A DNA stretch of 64,000 nt. It comes from Pyrus communis. Taxonomy: Eukaryota; Streptophyta; Magnoliopsida; Rosales; Rosaceae. Under the pieces are notes generated by a model. It saw nothing but the letters and a program-made list of their open reading frames with translations, was not told the DNA's origin and searched no databases. The stretch is from contig NC_084816.1 in NCBI RefSeq assembly GCF_963583255.1, forward strand, positions 6,522,600 to 6,586,599, read 5' to 3'. Numbering within the stretch: the first letter of the stretch is position 1; every line of letters starts with the position of its first letter. The translations under genes were made by a program, and so were the position numbers. Shown piece by piece: positions 21,973-34,012 of this stretch.

Positions 21973-23470
21973 ATGGATGGAGACTCAAACTCAGACGAAG
22001 GTATTTGATTTTTCCTTTTAATAAGTTGTATGTGTGAGCTCTTAAACATTTTGCATGATTATAGGACACTGCTCTTTGGCTCTTGGCCATGATATTATTT
22101 TTTATAAAATCTTATTATTGTTGGTCAATATTCTATGAAATTTTTGGCTTATAATATGGTAAAAATGATCTCTCAATGAATAATGCAGTCATTGATGTCG
22201 AAAGCGATGAAGAAAATATTGAATGCAATGCTCGGGAAAAAACTCTACCTATTGTAAATCTTGAAGAGAGTTATTCTAAAGATTTGTATGGAAAGATTGC
22301 GAAAAATGAGCAAGAAGCTTATGATCTCTATAATGAGTATGTGGCACGCATTGGCTTTAGCATTCGAAAGAGACGGAAGATATGACAAAAATGGAGATCT
22401 TACAACACTTAATTTTGTTGTTCAAAAGAAGGTTTTCGACAAGACAGTGACCCTTGTGAAGAGAAAAGACTAAGAGATTGGACGAGAGAACAAGTTGCCA
22501 AGCCAAAATTCGATTTTTACTAGAAGATGGTGTGTGGAAAGTTTCTACCTTTGATCTTGAACACAATCATGAACTTGCAATGCCAAAGGAAAGACAATTT
22601 CTAAAATCAAATCGTAAAATTTCAGAAGCTCATACGGGTGTGATTAAAACCATGGTGAATGCAGGTATAAGAACTACAAATACGTACGTATATTTAGCAG
22701 AAGAAGTCGGTGGGTCTCAAAATGTTGGGTTTACGAAAACAGATTGCTACAATTTACAATTTTGTTAATAGGGAAAAAAGAATTATGCTTGAAGCAGGGG
22801 ATGCTCAAAGCTTGATCAATTATCTTAAGCGCAAGCAAGTTGAAGATCCAATGTTCTTCTACACAGTGCAAGTTGATCAAGAAAACCGAATGACTAACTT
22901 TTTTCTGGAAGGATGGAAGGTCCTAAATTGATTATGAGTGCTTTAGGGACGTAGTAGTATTTGATACTACATATTGAACCAATAAGTACAACATGATTTG
23001 TGCTCCTTTCGTTGGAGTTAACCATCATTGGAGCAAGGTGTTACCGAGTTGTGCCTTTTTGTTAGATGATAAGGCTGCTACATTTGAATGGTTGTTTGAG
23101 GCATTCTTAGAATCAATGGGGAATCGAAAGCCTACAACCATTTTCACTGACCAGTGTCAAGCTATGGTAAATGCCATTATGGTGGTGTTTCCTAGGACAT
23201 GCCATCGTTTATGCACATGGCATATATCAACGAATGCTACAAGAAATACACCAACACTTTATGGAATCCCTAAGTTCAAGAGGCTATTCTTAAACATGCT
23301 GCAAGTGTCTACACGAGAAAAATTTATAAATCTCTTGAGTATGAGTTTGTTGGCAGTTTGGCGATAAAAATGCGGGAAATTGGAAGTGATGGAACCCTCC
23401 AAACCTTTGAACTTAATGAGGAGGGTCACAGAACATTTTATGTTGTCAAATTCAACGCCTCAACTTTCAA
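21973..23470 (+). pseudogene. FAR1/FHY3-like MULE transposase, frameshifted and truncated
   Basis: Begins ATGGATGGAGACTC at 21973; a likely intron 22001-22188 joins MDGDSNSDEG to VIDVESDEENIE. The FAR1 DNA-binding domain is visible (AYDLYNEYVARIGFSIRKRR, then RYDKNGDLTTLNF, KEGFR, TSCQAKIRF, WKVSTFDLEHNHEL) but split over three frames, with a frame change near 22370 and another near 22440-22490. The MULE transposase core follows: VVVFDTTY (first catalytic Asp), a TGA in place of the next codon at about 22974, then NKYNMICAPFVGVNHHW and TTIFTDQCQAM (second Asp). The region holding the catalytic Glu and the SWIM zinc finger is missing. Not functional. Distinguished from a domesticated FAR1 gene by its position inside intact inverted repeats. 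Confidence 0.88.
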
Positions 23471-23499
23471 CATCTCATATTCGATATACGATATCGATC

Positions 23500-23915
23500 A
23501 ATTTTTTGTAGTTCTATCCAACTATGAGCATGCCAACTACCAATTCCCATCCAACACTTTATGCCAACTATGAACATTTTATGCCAACTATGAGCTTGTT
23601 TCCCTTCACCTAATCTGGTAAACTAGTTTATATTTTGAGCAAGATTTTATAGATTTTGTTCGATTATTCATGTTCCATATCGTATCAATGTTTGCAGCTC
23701 TGTCTAACACTGAGTGTGCTAACCACCAATGCACTTGCTTGTTTCTCTTCATCTAATCAGGTAAACTAGTTCTATGTTTGATTAAGTATATTTTATTTAA
23801 TTATTTATGTTTAGTCTCTTATCAATGTTTGTAGCTCTATCCAACCACAAGATTGTTAACCATCAATGTCCATACTAGTTTGCCTTTATCTAATCAGGTA
23901 AACAAGTTTATAGGT
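23500..23915. repeat. Minisatellite inside the MULE (about 140 bp units)
   Basis: Three units recognisable by TAATC(T/A)GGTAAAC(T/A)AGTTTA or close variants at about 23611, 23754 and 23891, each preceded by an ATCAATGTTTG.AGCTCT block and AACCA(C/T)CAATG. Units differ by small changes. Confidence 0.65.
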
Positions 23916-24922
23916 TTGAAATTTGTGTTGGTGTTCTCAATATTTATATATTACAATTTTCTTTTTCCTTTCAAAGTCCCAGCTACAATTGGTCATGTTC
24001 CCCACCAAACTCTACCTTCACCAATACGCTCCAAAGTCAAAACTGTATGACACATTTGAATCAGGTATTGTGTTTTTCCTTCTACCCTTTGCTTTGAATT
24101 AGGTATTTGTGTAAATTCATTGTTGAAGTTAAATTCTATGCAATGCAAGATGCCTTTACTTGTGGCTTTGAGCAACATCAAGATGCTTGTAACTCCTAAT
24201 TTTGATTATTTTAGACTTCACATCAAGATTCCAATGGTTTTGACAAACATCAAGTTCATGAGAGAATGTTTTCTTGTTGTACTATGTCAGACTTGTTATC
24301 ATAAATCTAAAGCTCCATAATTTGGCATTAGAATATGTAGCTTGGAAGTTTGAAATTTGACATTAGAATACATGTGACTTGAAAATGGTTAAATTTGATA
24401 TTGGAATTTTACATAATCTGTAACTCTATGGCATATATCGTTTAGCAGGCAACCAATGTTTTCTTTGAACCAAATTTATATATGCTTCAGAACTCCATTG
24501 CCTCGCACAAACTCAATTAAAGACCAAGATAACGACAACTCCCAAACAAAGCATTCAAACAAAAAAAAAAAAAAAAAAAAACTTTTCAAATCACCCGGAA
24601 AGATAAATTACTTCATCAATGGAAGGGTTATTTTTCCCCTTTTTTTTCTTTTCCCTTTTCCAGCAAGGCAATTTTCCTCCATTTTCTCTCCTTCTTATGA
24701 TAAGAATGAGAAAGAAGATGGACTTCAGATTGCTGGCAGCCCTGTTGTGATGAGGCTAAGTCTCCATCCATAATTTGGAAAAACCCTAAACTGGAAAAGC
24801 AAAAAAATTTGGGAGTAGCCCTGTTGTGATCGCCCGACGGCGCAAGAGCTTTTCAATTGGAATCTGGGTTTGAGTTTGTGAGAAAACAACTTGAACTTTT
24901 AAGGTTTTTACTTTAAGAAACA

Positions 24923-25203
24923 GAGAAATGGAGGGAATTCTTGTTATTTTTCAAAGAAAGAAAAGAGGGAATTGAGTATGTATAACTTCCCTCAAAGTTC
25001 CCGTCGACACAAGAGCTTTTCAATTGAAACAAAGAAATGGAGGATGCAACAGAGTTAAAAGGCATCTTTTTGTTTTTGACTTTTCAGTTTCTCCAGGTAT
25101 GATTAAGGAGCAAATGACAAAATCTAGCCGTCAAAATTTAATAGGTTGGGAGCATCACCTGCCTTGCTGAGGTGTGTGTTCTTGTCACTCCCAAAAATTT
25201 CTC
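24923..25203 (-). repeat. MULE right terminal inverted repeat (281 bp)
   Basis: Reverse complement of 21665-21945; followed directly by the second CAAGAATTG at 25204-25212. Confidence 0.9.
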
Positions 25204-25212
25204 CAAGAATTG

Positions 25213-26568
25213 GATCAACTTAAATAGTGGGCTTCAACCCGCCTAAACCGAATTGTTAAGCTAATCATTGAGTAGAGAAAAACCAACCGTTGATGTTGAT
25301 GCGTATGTGGCTATTGTCTTTTGTTATGCTTGCCAAATGGAGAAAATCACCAAATAGCGGGACTCAGTATGTGAAAATGTAGAGAGTTTGTTTGTTTGCT
25401 TTTTTTTTTTTTTTTTTAATATTTATCAAGGGGATCAACTGGGGCTTCGTCATGGTGGTTCATCCTTTCGGGAATGAAAAAACTTACAGAAGCATTTCAA
25501 CCTTCTCCTGATCACCATCGTGCGATTCACTAGCCAGATGCGCGTAACCACTCTATGATGCAATTCATGTAGAGAGTTTCGGTTAACCACTATCTGATAC
25601 CTAAGTCGAATGCACGTATGGCACAAATTGAATAAAATCGATTGAATTACGTCCTTAAGGAGGTATCCTCTGTCGAGTTGTTCTCTTTTTGTCGATTTTC
25701 TTTGTTTAGGCTGTGATGAATGAGCCAATTTTGATATGTTGCAGTCATGCCACATTGTATACGTTACATGGTTTCATTGTAGCACAGAGGGGTAGTGTTT
25801 AATTCCTAGTTTTGAGCCTTGATCGTGCATCATTATAATGCGTGTCATGTTGTTTCGAGAGAAGGAATCTTGTCTCTTGCTCATGGTTTTAATTGTACAA
25901 ATTGTAATGCATTTTAATTTTTCAAATATTTAATTATTTGAATGTGCGATGATTTTATACAAATAGCTGAATAATTTTGTATTGTAGCAATTTGAATATT
26001 CGACAACCCCAATATAAAAGTCGTGTTCATTAGAGCATCCCAATCAAAAGCTCTATATGAAACTAGAAAAGAAATCTTTAAATATTTATAAAAGGTCTTT
26101 TCCAATAAGAAATTATTTTTTCCGAATTCTATATGGAACTATATATATTTATAACGATTTTTCCCTTGATAAAAAGAATGTCTCCCAATTTCTTCCTGGA
26201 TACCCATTCATTTTAGTTTTGATAGAAAGGGGGGAGAACTCTGAGGCTGTTGTCACGTGCTGCGCGCCTATTTTCCCCCCAATTTTCATGCGAAAAAAAA
26301 CCTCAAATTTCAAACACAAAATTCGGCAACTCCCTCTGTGCTTTTGGGCTCGCCTTTCAAAAAACCGCCACTCTCACTAAAAAGCACAATCCGTGCCACA
26401 CAAAAATCGTAGAATTCCGAACCGTAGATTCACACACCATCAACGACGCAAATCCACTTTTACAACACGACGTGGATCGAATCTCTCAGCCATCGATAAG
26501 CATCCGCAACGAACGGCAGATATCACCACCGGCAACCTTTCCAAATTCCAAATCCCTAACCCCAACGG
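25213..26568. other. Intergenic, H4 promoter at right end
   Basis: No gene recognised. It contains a T-run near 25400. The last 300 bases (26270-26568) are C-rich on the + strand and form the histone H4 promoter. Confidence 0.5.
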
Positions 26569-26576
26569 TATAAATA
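26469..26576 (+). promoter_or_regulatory. Histone H4 promoter elements: octamer-like site and TATA box
   Basis: TATAAATA at 26569-26576 lies 97 bases before the ATG. About 95 bases further up, ACGACGTGGATCGA (26469-26482) contains CGTGGATC, one base from the plant histone octamer CGCGGATC, next to ACGACG. This suits S-phase regulated expression but the match is imperfect. Confidence 0.55.
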
Positions 26577-26642
26577 CACAAAATCCCTCCATCTGCCTGC
26601 CCATCAAATCAAACTGCAATTTCTCTTCCCAATTAAAAATAA

Positions 26643-26984
<342 letters not shown>

Positions 26985-29123
26985 ATTTGGAATTTTAGGC
27001 CTTTATTTTGGGAATTAGGGTTAGTGTTCTTCAGATCTGGCCTTTAGATCTGTCGATAACAATTAGTATTGATGTAATTCGGACCCTTGTTTGAAGTAAT
27101 ATAAGTTTGATTTGTTAGTGAATCTTTGCCTCAATTTTTTTCGTTTTTGTGGTAATTTTCATCTCTGATATCTGTTTGGTTGCTGAGAAAATCATACAGG
27201 TTAGGGTTTTCTTATTTGGTTCAGAAAGATATGACCTAGTAGGAGCATTTTCTCGAAGAGTAATTGCGTAATGGCAACGTACTTTGCGTGGACATTATTT
27301 ATTTATGTTAAAGGGTAAAGACCAAATTGAAGACAGTTTTAAAAAATAAATAATATGAAAGTTAATAATTTATTTATTATTTAAATATTAATAAATATGT
27401 TTATTTTTATTACAAATATATTATTTAGTTTGTAAATTTAATTTATAAATTTTATAGATTTAAGCAAAGTGTTGGAAAGTATTAGTTTTGGTCTTTTGCG
27501 TTAGCAACTCAACAATATCATCCTACTGGCATGCTTATCTTTGTCGTCTTCGTAGTTACCGACAAAATTTCCAATAATTTGCTTGGTCAAAAATTAATCA
27601 AATAAAAACGTAAATTAAAATTAGTTTTAAGCCGACATAATTAAAACCGTAAATTTTTTTTTACATTCAGTATATTTAGAGAAATGTTAAGAAAAACTAT
27701 GAGTTATGTAGGATATTAGGGCGGGAATTGGCCATCGATTCCTCAAGAAAAAAAGCAAACAGATTTTAATCTTAAAATTGACTACAATACTTATTTGTAC
27801 TTAATATAAATAAATTAACAAAATTATAACACAAAAAGAAGAATTGAAATTTAAATGAAACACACTCGCTCGAAATTCCATTTAAGCTAAATAATATGTA
27901 TTAGACATTCTTTTTTTTTTCTCTTTCTTTTGGTCCAAATAAAAGAAAGGAACGAAAAAAGGAAGCAAAAAGATTGAAATTGCATCTACAGTGTTGGGAC
28001 AAGGCAGGATTTTTTAAGTAGCTATAGATATTACACTTGTAAAGTAGTTTTTACTTAGCATTAAGCAAAGTATAAATTCTTTTTGAGTAAATTACATAAA
28101 ACTGCCTCAATTAGGGTCAGTCACAGTTTCATATCCTGTTTTTAAAAAATGTCAATGTCACACATCGTCTACGAATTTATTACAATTTCATACATTCCAT
28201 CAGTTATTTGTCAATTCCTCCGTTAAATGGTGAAGTTGCTTGAGGCGGGACCCACTTTCCTCCATCATTTCGCTTATCATAGTTGCTTGCTCGTATAAAA
28301 CGATTTGAATCGTTATTTGTTTTCAACATCAAATGGTTGTTAGCTACCAATTTATTGTGGTTAGGATGTGTTATGTGAGTCTAGTACCTACTTAATTTTA
28401 AGTGTTATTTGAGGGAGCTCTTCTAGACCATATTCATTAGTCACCAATTCGCAATCTTTCACGTATGCGTAAACAAATGAATGAAATCCATTACATTTTA
28501 AAGCCATGTTAATTTCTTTACTTCTTCCAATTGCCTAACCAAAACACATGAGATGAGTTTAAGAAATAGAGCTCTACGAACTACATACTCATCTGATGAT
28601 ATTTCTCTTATTAAAATTTGAAGAGGGTCCCAACTTTGAATCCCCACCTCGTAATATATAAAGGAAAACAAATAGGGCTTCAAGTCCTAACAATATATGC
28701 TTATTTATGCAACAAGGGTTAATTGAGTTGGTAAGGATCGTTTTCTACGCTAAACTAAACCTTAAGTTCGAGTCTCACTGTCAACAATCCCTATTAGTGA
28801 ATGATCTATAAAAACCCAAAAAGGGCTAAGACTCCACTGTAAGAGCACTTCCACCCATGGAGGGCAAAAATCTAACCCGTCCTCTAATTATTAAATAACT
28901 GAACTATGTATTAAAAAAAAAAATCTAACTGATTTGTCATGGTCACGGCAAACCAGGTGAAGTTTCACAAATGTCAATTACTTTTTATAGTGAACGGCAC
29001 TACCATTGGGTAGGGCTACCCTTGCCACAACAATGACAAAACATGTGGTAGTACTCTAAAGTTCTCAACGAAACTTGTGTTATGCCCAAACCTTGAGATG
29101 GCGTAGCCTCCTCTTCCCGTAAA

Positions 29124-29154
<31 letters not shown>

Positions 29155-29716
29155 TAAAAAATATATGCTTATTTACAAGTGGTCCAATCCTACTCCACCC
29201 GTGAGCCAATTACTTCCTCTCCAAATTGACTCAGTCAAATCCCATTCAATTATCCAACTTCCGTACCCAAATAGAGAGCTAGATACGTACAACGTATTGT
29301 AAATCCGTACAGTCCAGTACTCAACCCGACCTCCATTGCCAACCACTTCCACTCCGCCCGCCCGTCCGCCACATTGCCTCCCCGCCACGCCACGCCACAT
29401 CACCACCAGCCCACTTTCCAATCTCCCCTTTAAATTTAAATAAATAAATAAATCCAAAAAAGATTACGTTCCTTTTTTTTTAATTAATTTTCATTGGGAT
29501 TTGGGAGACCAAAAAGCAGCTCCACTGTATCTCTCCAGGTCTCTTATTGTCGACACACACGTGAGTTGACACGTCCCTTCGTTCGATAATTCCGAGACGA
29601 AGATCGTATCGGTTTCGGTTAAGGCAGCGTTTGGATCGGAAGGATTTTGGGTTTCGGACTTCTGCACCTCTCTTTCTGTTCGTCTGTAATGCTATTACTC
29701 TTCGTTCTGTATCAGC
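26985..29716. other. Intergenic, AT-rich
   Basis: The H4 3' UTR occupies about the first 150 bases. The block 27300-27470 is almost pure A/T. A SINE-like piece lies at about 28700-28850 (tRNA B-box-like GTTCGAGTCTC). A low-complexity T-run is at about 29127-29149. The stretch 29330-29400 is GC-rich (repeated CCACGCC) and is probably the promoter of the next gene. No ORF of interest. Confidence 0.5.
28700..28850 (+). mobile_element. Possible tRNA-derived SINE fragment
   Basis: A-box-like AATTGAGTTGGTAAGGA and B-box-like GTTCGAGTCTC about 60 bases apart, the layout of tRNA-derived SINEs. No clear target duplication was found. Confidence 0.35.
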
Positions 29717-32700
29717 ATGGCGCAAGCTTTTTCCTCGCCTCGAAGTTCTGCGTATCTCGACGCGCTGACGCAAGAGATCGAGAAGAAGCTCCAGCGGGTA
29801 TGTCAAACTATTTGTTTCCCTTTTGGTTACTCAGAAAATCTAGGAAAATAACTGAATTTTGGCTGGTAAATTGGTAATTGTCATGGAATTGTTTGATTTG
29901 GCATTTGTGTATAGAAAGTTTGGATTTGGAGAGCATTTAATTTTGGATTTGGGAGTTAAATCATAAGAAAAGTACTTGGGAAATTCCGGCCTAACTTGGT
30001 AGAGATCTGTGTGTGTTTAATGTGCTGTAGGCGCTGGCTTCTCCGTCGCAGCGGCGGAATTTGTTGCAGGAGTTGTTTGCTGACATTGCTTTGGAGATCG
30101 ATGAGCGAGCCAAAGGTGTGTCGAAATTCTCCATGGAGTTGTCTGTTTTCAGTCTGATACTGCTGCAATCGGTTGGCATTTTAAAGTAAAGTTTTGACTT
30201 TTGAGACTGAACATTTGATGGTGTTGGATTTTCATCGTTTACAAGATATGGTTGCGGTACTACCTTGGTAATACATGTCAAATGAGTATTTACTACCGCA
30301 TACGCTTGCGGCTAAAAGTGCCTCACAGGAGCATTGGGTATTCATTGATTTATTGCAGTCTAATTCGTATGTTGTGGAAAGTTGTTTGCAAGTGTAAGGC
30401 TTTGCATGCAATCCTTATGACTGGTGTTCTAATTTTTGGAGTTAAAATTGCATGTCAGAAATGATTCTCAGCAGGGAAGAGGGTGCAATTTCTCCTGCTG
30501 AAGATGGCATTGAAGGACAGCTATGCTTTTACGATGTGCTCACTGATCATTATGTTCGGGTGCCTGAGAGTGGAAAACGCATCCTTGATTTGATTGTCCA
30601 ACTATGGAGCCAGTCATTTGCATCTCATATTTTTGCCTTGTTGTTCCACAAATGGGTATGCAAACTCGCACCCAGTGTATTGATCTTTTCCATTCAATTT
30701 TAAAAGTTGCCATTCAGGATGCAAAATCTCTTCTAGCAGTTTTTGTAGCTTTCACCTGATATCACGTGGATGCACCAAAAGGCCGTAAATTATGTTTCTT
30801 AAACTGGACAAGCATGTAGAATGGCTTTGACAATTTGTCAAACTCATCAAAATTGATTTGGAAGTTAACAACATCCTTCGTATTCAAAATTCTGTTCAAA
30901 ATGAGTGACAGTTGGTTTTCAGACATTCGATTAATGAAGTTTGTGTTCACATACTTAAAGTTGATTGTTAATTCTTCACTCTTTTGTCTTGATTACGCCA
31001 TTGTGATGCTGAGAGTATTTAATAATTTTTTTTGACCAGCTGTTTGAAGTCCAACTTGACAACCCTGAAGTACTTCTTCGTTACTCATCTGCTCTTGTTG
31101 AAGGTGCAACAAATGTTTTCTGGTACGAATATTAGCGTGTATCAATTTGTTGATTTTTAATGGTTGATTGGACTTACGAGTGGTTATAGATGTCGTATTG
31201 AATTCTTAGTGCCTTTTATTCACTTTTCAATGGGACTCCCATGATTGATGATACTATGTGAAAAAATGAATCTCTTGTATCTTGTCCTTATATATGTTTA
31301 TTTATATATTATGTTATTAGTATTCTCAGTTGTCAGTTCCTCCATCACATGGTGCTAGGTAGGTACTGCTTGTTCTGTCCAATTAAATTATGCGTCTTCG
31401 ATTTTAAAAGCAGCAGAGATTGAAATAACTTGTTTTAAGGAACCTTGCGTGACAGTTTCATAGTATCCTACCAAAGAAACTCTTGTGGACATTTTGAATG
31501 GTCTATCTGCTTCATTCCCATTGTTCTTACTCAACATGATGTATTTTTATTTTTGGCTGCTGCTGCTCCTCCTATCCATATATACTGACAAAAGGACAAC
31601 TTTGGATTATGAATTTTGTTCTTTTGTTCCTTTTTTGGAACGGGAATTCCCCCACCCAAGGTTTAATTTGCTTCTTTTTGTTCCATTTTTTCTAACAAGC
31701 TTATCAATGTACTGTATGCATTTTTGCAGGATTGATACGCAATCAAATGCAAGGCGATTTCAATCCCTCTTTCGTGTAAGAGCCCCTTTAACTGTGAAAT
31801 TTATTTGCTTTTGTTGAAGAACTGTATGAAATATTCATCACATTTTGTGTTGTTTCACCCCACCTTGTACTTCAGTATCTGCTTGAGGATGTTGCTTTGG
31901 AGCCCAAACGGTTAAATAAAATTCCTGTACAGGTCAGAAATTCCGTTTTCAGTTTTACAGGAAATTTTTTTTCTTGGTGTGGATAACTGTCATTCTAACA
32001 ATGATAGTGATTGAGGAACCAATATCTATGTAGAAGCAGCATTTTAAATTAACTTTAGAATTCTTCATTAATTCTCAGGTCCAGCGAGATCTATTTCTTT
32101 TACTCTCGAGGTTTATATTTTTTTATAACTCAGGTGGGTTTTCTGGTAATGCATCTTCTGCCCCTGAATCAAGAATTTATAAATTCTCCAGTAATGTGTT
32201 GATTCATGCAGTTGACAAGCTCGACAGCTTCTTAAGGGCATTTCCTCTTTTTCCCAACGCTTTTCTGGTTGGTAGTTCAGCAGACTTCTTTGTTATTGAA
32301 CTTGCAGATCAGGTAAATTTCAAAACACTCAACGCAGTAGAACTTATGTGTAGTTTCGTTCCCACATTGCAGTGATATTCATAAATTAACAATTTAATAT
32401 GAAGTTCGTATATCTTTACTGGTCAGCTTCAAAAACTGAAGGTGGAACCAGTATTGCTGCATTACCTTTTGCACATAAAACTTCTCCAGGGTAATATTCT
32501 AACCATTTTTTCGGGTTTAAGATTTAAGGAATCATGTGAACCTGGTATTATAGTTTAGTCGCATTGTATTCTGGTTAATGTATTTTTAATCTAACAGGAA
32601 TGGAGCTGAGAATGGCCACAAGTACGAGGTTAAAGGCGTGTTTGTATAGCTTCACTTCTCCTGGAGGTCCAATGTACCCCACAAGAGCTGTTCGTCATGC

Positions 32701-33441
32701 GGCATGGGATGCATTAGATTTGCTTTTTCCCGTGAGTATATTATTCCCTTTAACAGTTTTCTGTTAAAACTTGATATTTTACTGCAGTCTTACCACAATC
32801 GTATATTGTTATCATCTTTGTTATCCCGAATAATGTGCTGTTAAATATGATACAGATTATATTAGTAATCTCCATCTTTATGCTGCTAACCCCCAACCAA
32901 AGCTGGAAGAAACAACTTTTAAAGAGAGACGGAATCCTACCCATGCATGTAACAGAAAGAAAAGCTTGGAACACCATTAGTTGCTGCTTTTGTTAGTATC
33001 TAAATCAAGTAATTTGTTGCCAATCGTTCCATCTCCGGTTGGATGTGAGCAAAGTGGAGATCTTTATTGTTAATTTGCTGACCGTAATTCTGATGGAATA
33101 AACTTATAGGACCTTACATGATGCTTTTAGAAGTCATCCACAGTAGTTGTGGCTTCAGATGGATCGTCTGCAAGGACTTACCAGTGTTTTCCAGAGACCC
33201 GTGATTAGATAACTTCTAACTCCTTTTGTTTAGCAGGTGCAGGACATTTAACTTTTATTCCATGGTGCAGGTTGGCAGATATCCTCGGCATCTTATAAGC
33301 CTGTTCTTCCGATTGCTATATCCATGGTACTGGCCCGTTTCTTGTTGGAATTTCGTAATGGATTGCGTGAAGGCAGTATTGTACTCTCTGTTGGGATTAA
33401 TCTTTTCATGTTTGGAGAAGCTGAGAAGGCCAAAGTTTTAG
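29717..33441 (+). CDS. Conserved plant protein of unknown function, C-terminal membrane segment
   Basis: Ten exons close in phase: 29717-29797, 30031-30115, 30459-30655, 31040-31122, 31730-31775, 31876-31932, 32079-32312, 32427-32490, 32598-32731, 33271-33441; 383 residues. The N-terminus is MAQAFSSPRSSAYLDALTQE; the middle is helical and leucine-rich (LLHYLLHIKLLQG, RLKACLYSFTSPGGPMYPTR, HAAWDALDLLFP), and residues about 350-372 (MDCVKAVLYSLLGLIFSCLEKL) are hydrophobic enough for one membrane helix or hairpin. I recognise no catalytic motif. All splice junctions are canonical and the frame is uninterrupted, so the gene is real. Its place between H4 and ALY matches Arabidopsis At5g59960, annotated as unknown as far as I recall. 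A helical-repeat scaffold fold is possible but unproven. Confidence 0.85.
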
Positions 33442-33869
33442 ATGATGCGAATTTCGAAGGATGTAGCTTCCTGTGAAGGTAAAACCGAACCCCTAGGAAG
33501 TAGGAACCCAGGCTCAAAGTTGTTTGTCGTGCATTGTGTATGTGATTTTGTTCCCTTCGGCGGAATTGAAATTTGTTTCTTCCAAATTAGATTGCAAACA
33601 ATATCTCGGTTTGGTTGAATGTTTGTTCCACATTTGGAGTATTTGTTTGCCTTTTGATCTGCTTTTCCTTGCCAGATTCTATTCAGTGTGAGCTTTCCCT
33701 TGAAACTAGCCGAACTATATAAACGATCCATAAGAGAAGATAACGTTAAGAGCTTCTGTACAACTTCACAAAACCGGTGGAAAACGACGAGTTGTATCAC
33801 AGTTTATGGCGCTACTTAAATGTCGCGGCAATAGGTTTCTAAACAGGAAATCAAATCAGAAAAGAATAA

Positions 33870-34012
33870 TGCGGCCCTGCGTTCGAATTCTTTTTCATTT
33901 GTAATAAGAGGTCTTAAATTCTATTTTCGTCAAAGGCAAATTTGAACCACTTAAATTCATTCTCTCCCTTAATGTAGATAATATCGTTTGCTCAAAAAAT
34001 AAAAAAGAAAGG
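33870..34012 (+). mobile_element. SINE, copy 1 (partial)
   Basis: Shares with 42925-43092 and 43117-43260 the blocks GAGGTCTTA or close variants, TTCGTCAAAGGC, ATTTGAACCAC and TTA.TGTA.ATAATAT.GTTTG, then an A-rich tail. The B-box-like GGTTCGATTC is best kept in the last copy. This family has tRNA-like promoter boxes. Confidence 0.6.

Larger units (their letters stand above)
21665..25203 (+). mobile_element. Mutator-like element (FAR1-type MULE), non-autonomous by decay
   Basis: A 3539-base element with inverted repeats of 281 bases at each end (21665-21945 and 24923-25203), both starting GAGAAATTTTTGGG and sharing long blocks such as CACACACCTCAGCAAGGC and AAAGATGCCTTTTAACTCTG. It has a 9-base target duplication. 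Inside is a decayed transposase related to the FAR1/FHY3 family (see pseudogene), a minisatellite and a long A-run. The equal length and good match of the repeats and the clean duplication say it moved as a unit, while the transposase has since broken or was moved in trans. Confidence 0.92.

Noticed and set aside
21973..23470. Domesticated FAR1/FHY3 transcription factor gene
   Set aside because: Several frameshifts, an in-frame stop in the catalytic core and flanking MULE inverted repeats show a dead transposase.
25450..25755. 101-codon minus-strand frame, and a TTAAGGAGGTATCC string suggestive of an rRNA end
   Set aside because: No known domain, and the string is too short and lacks other rRNA sequence around it.
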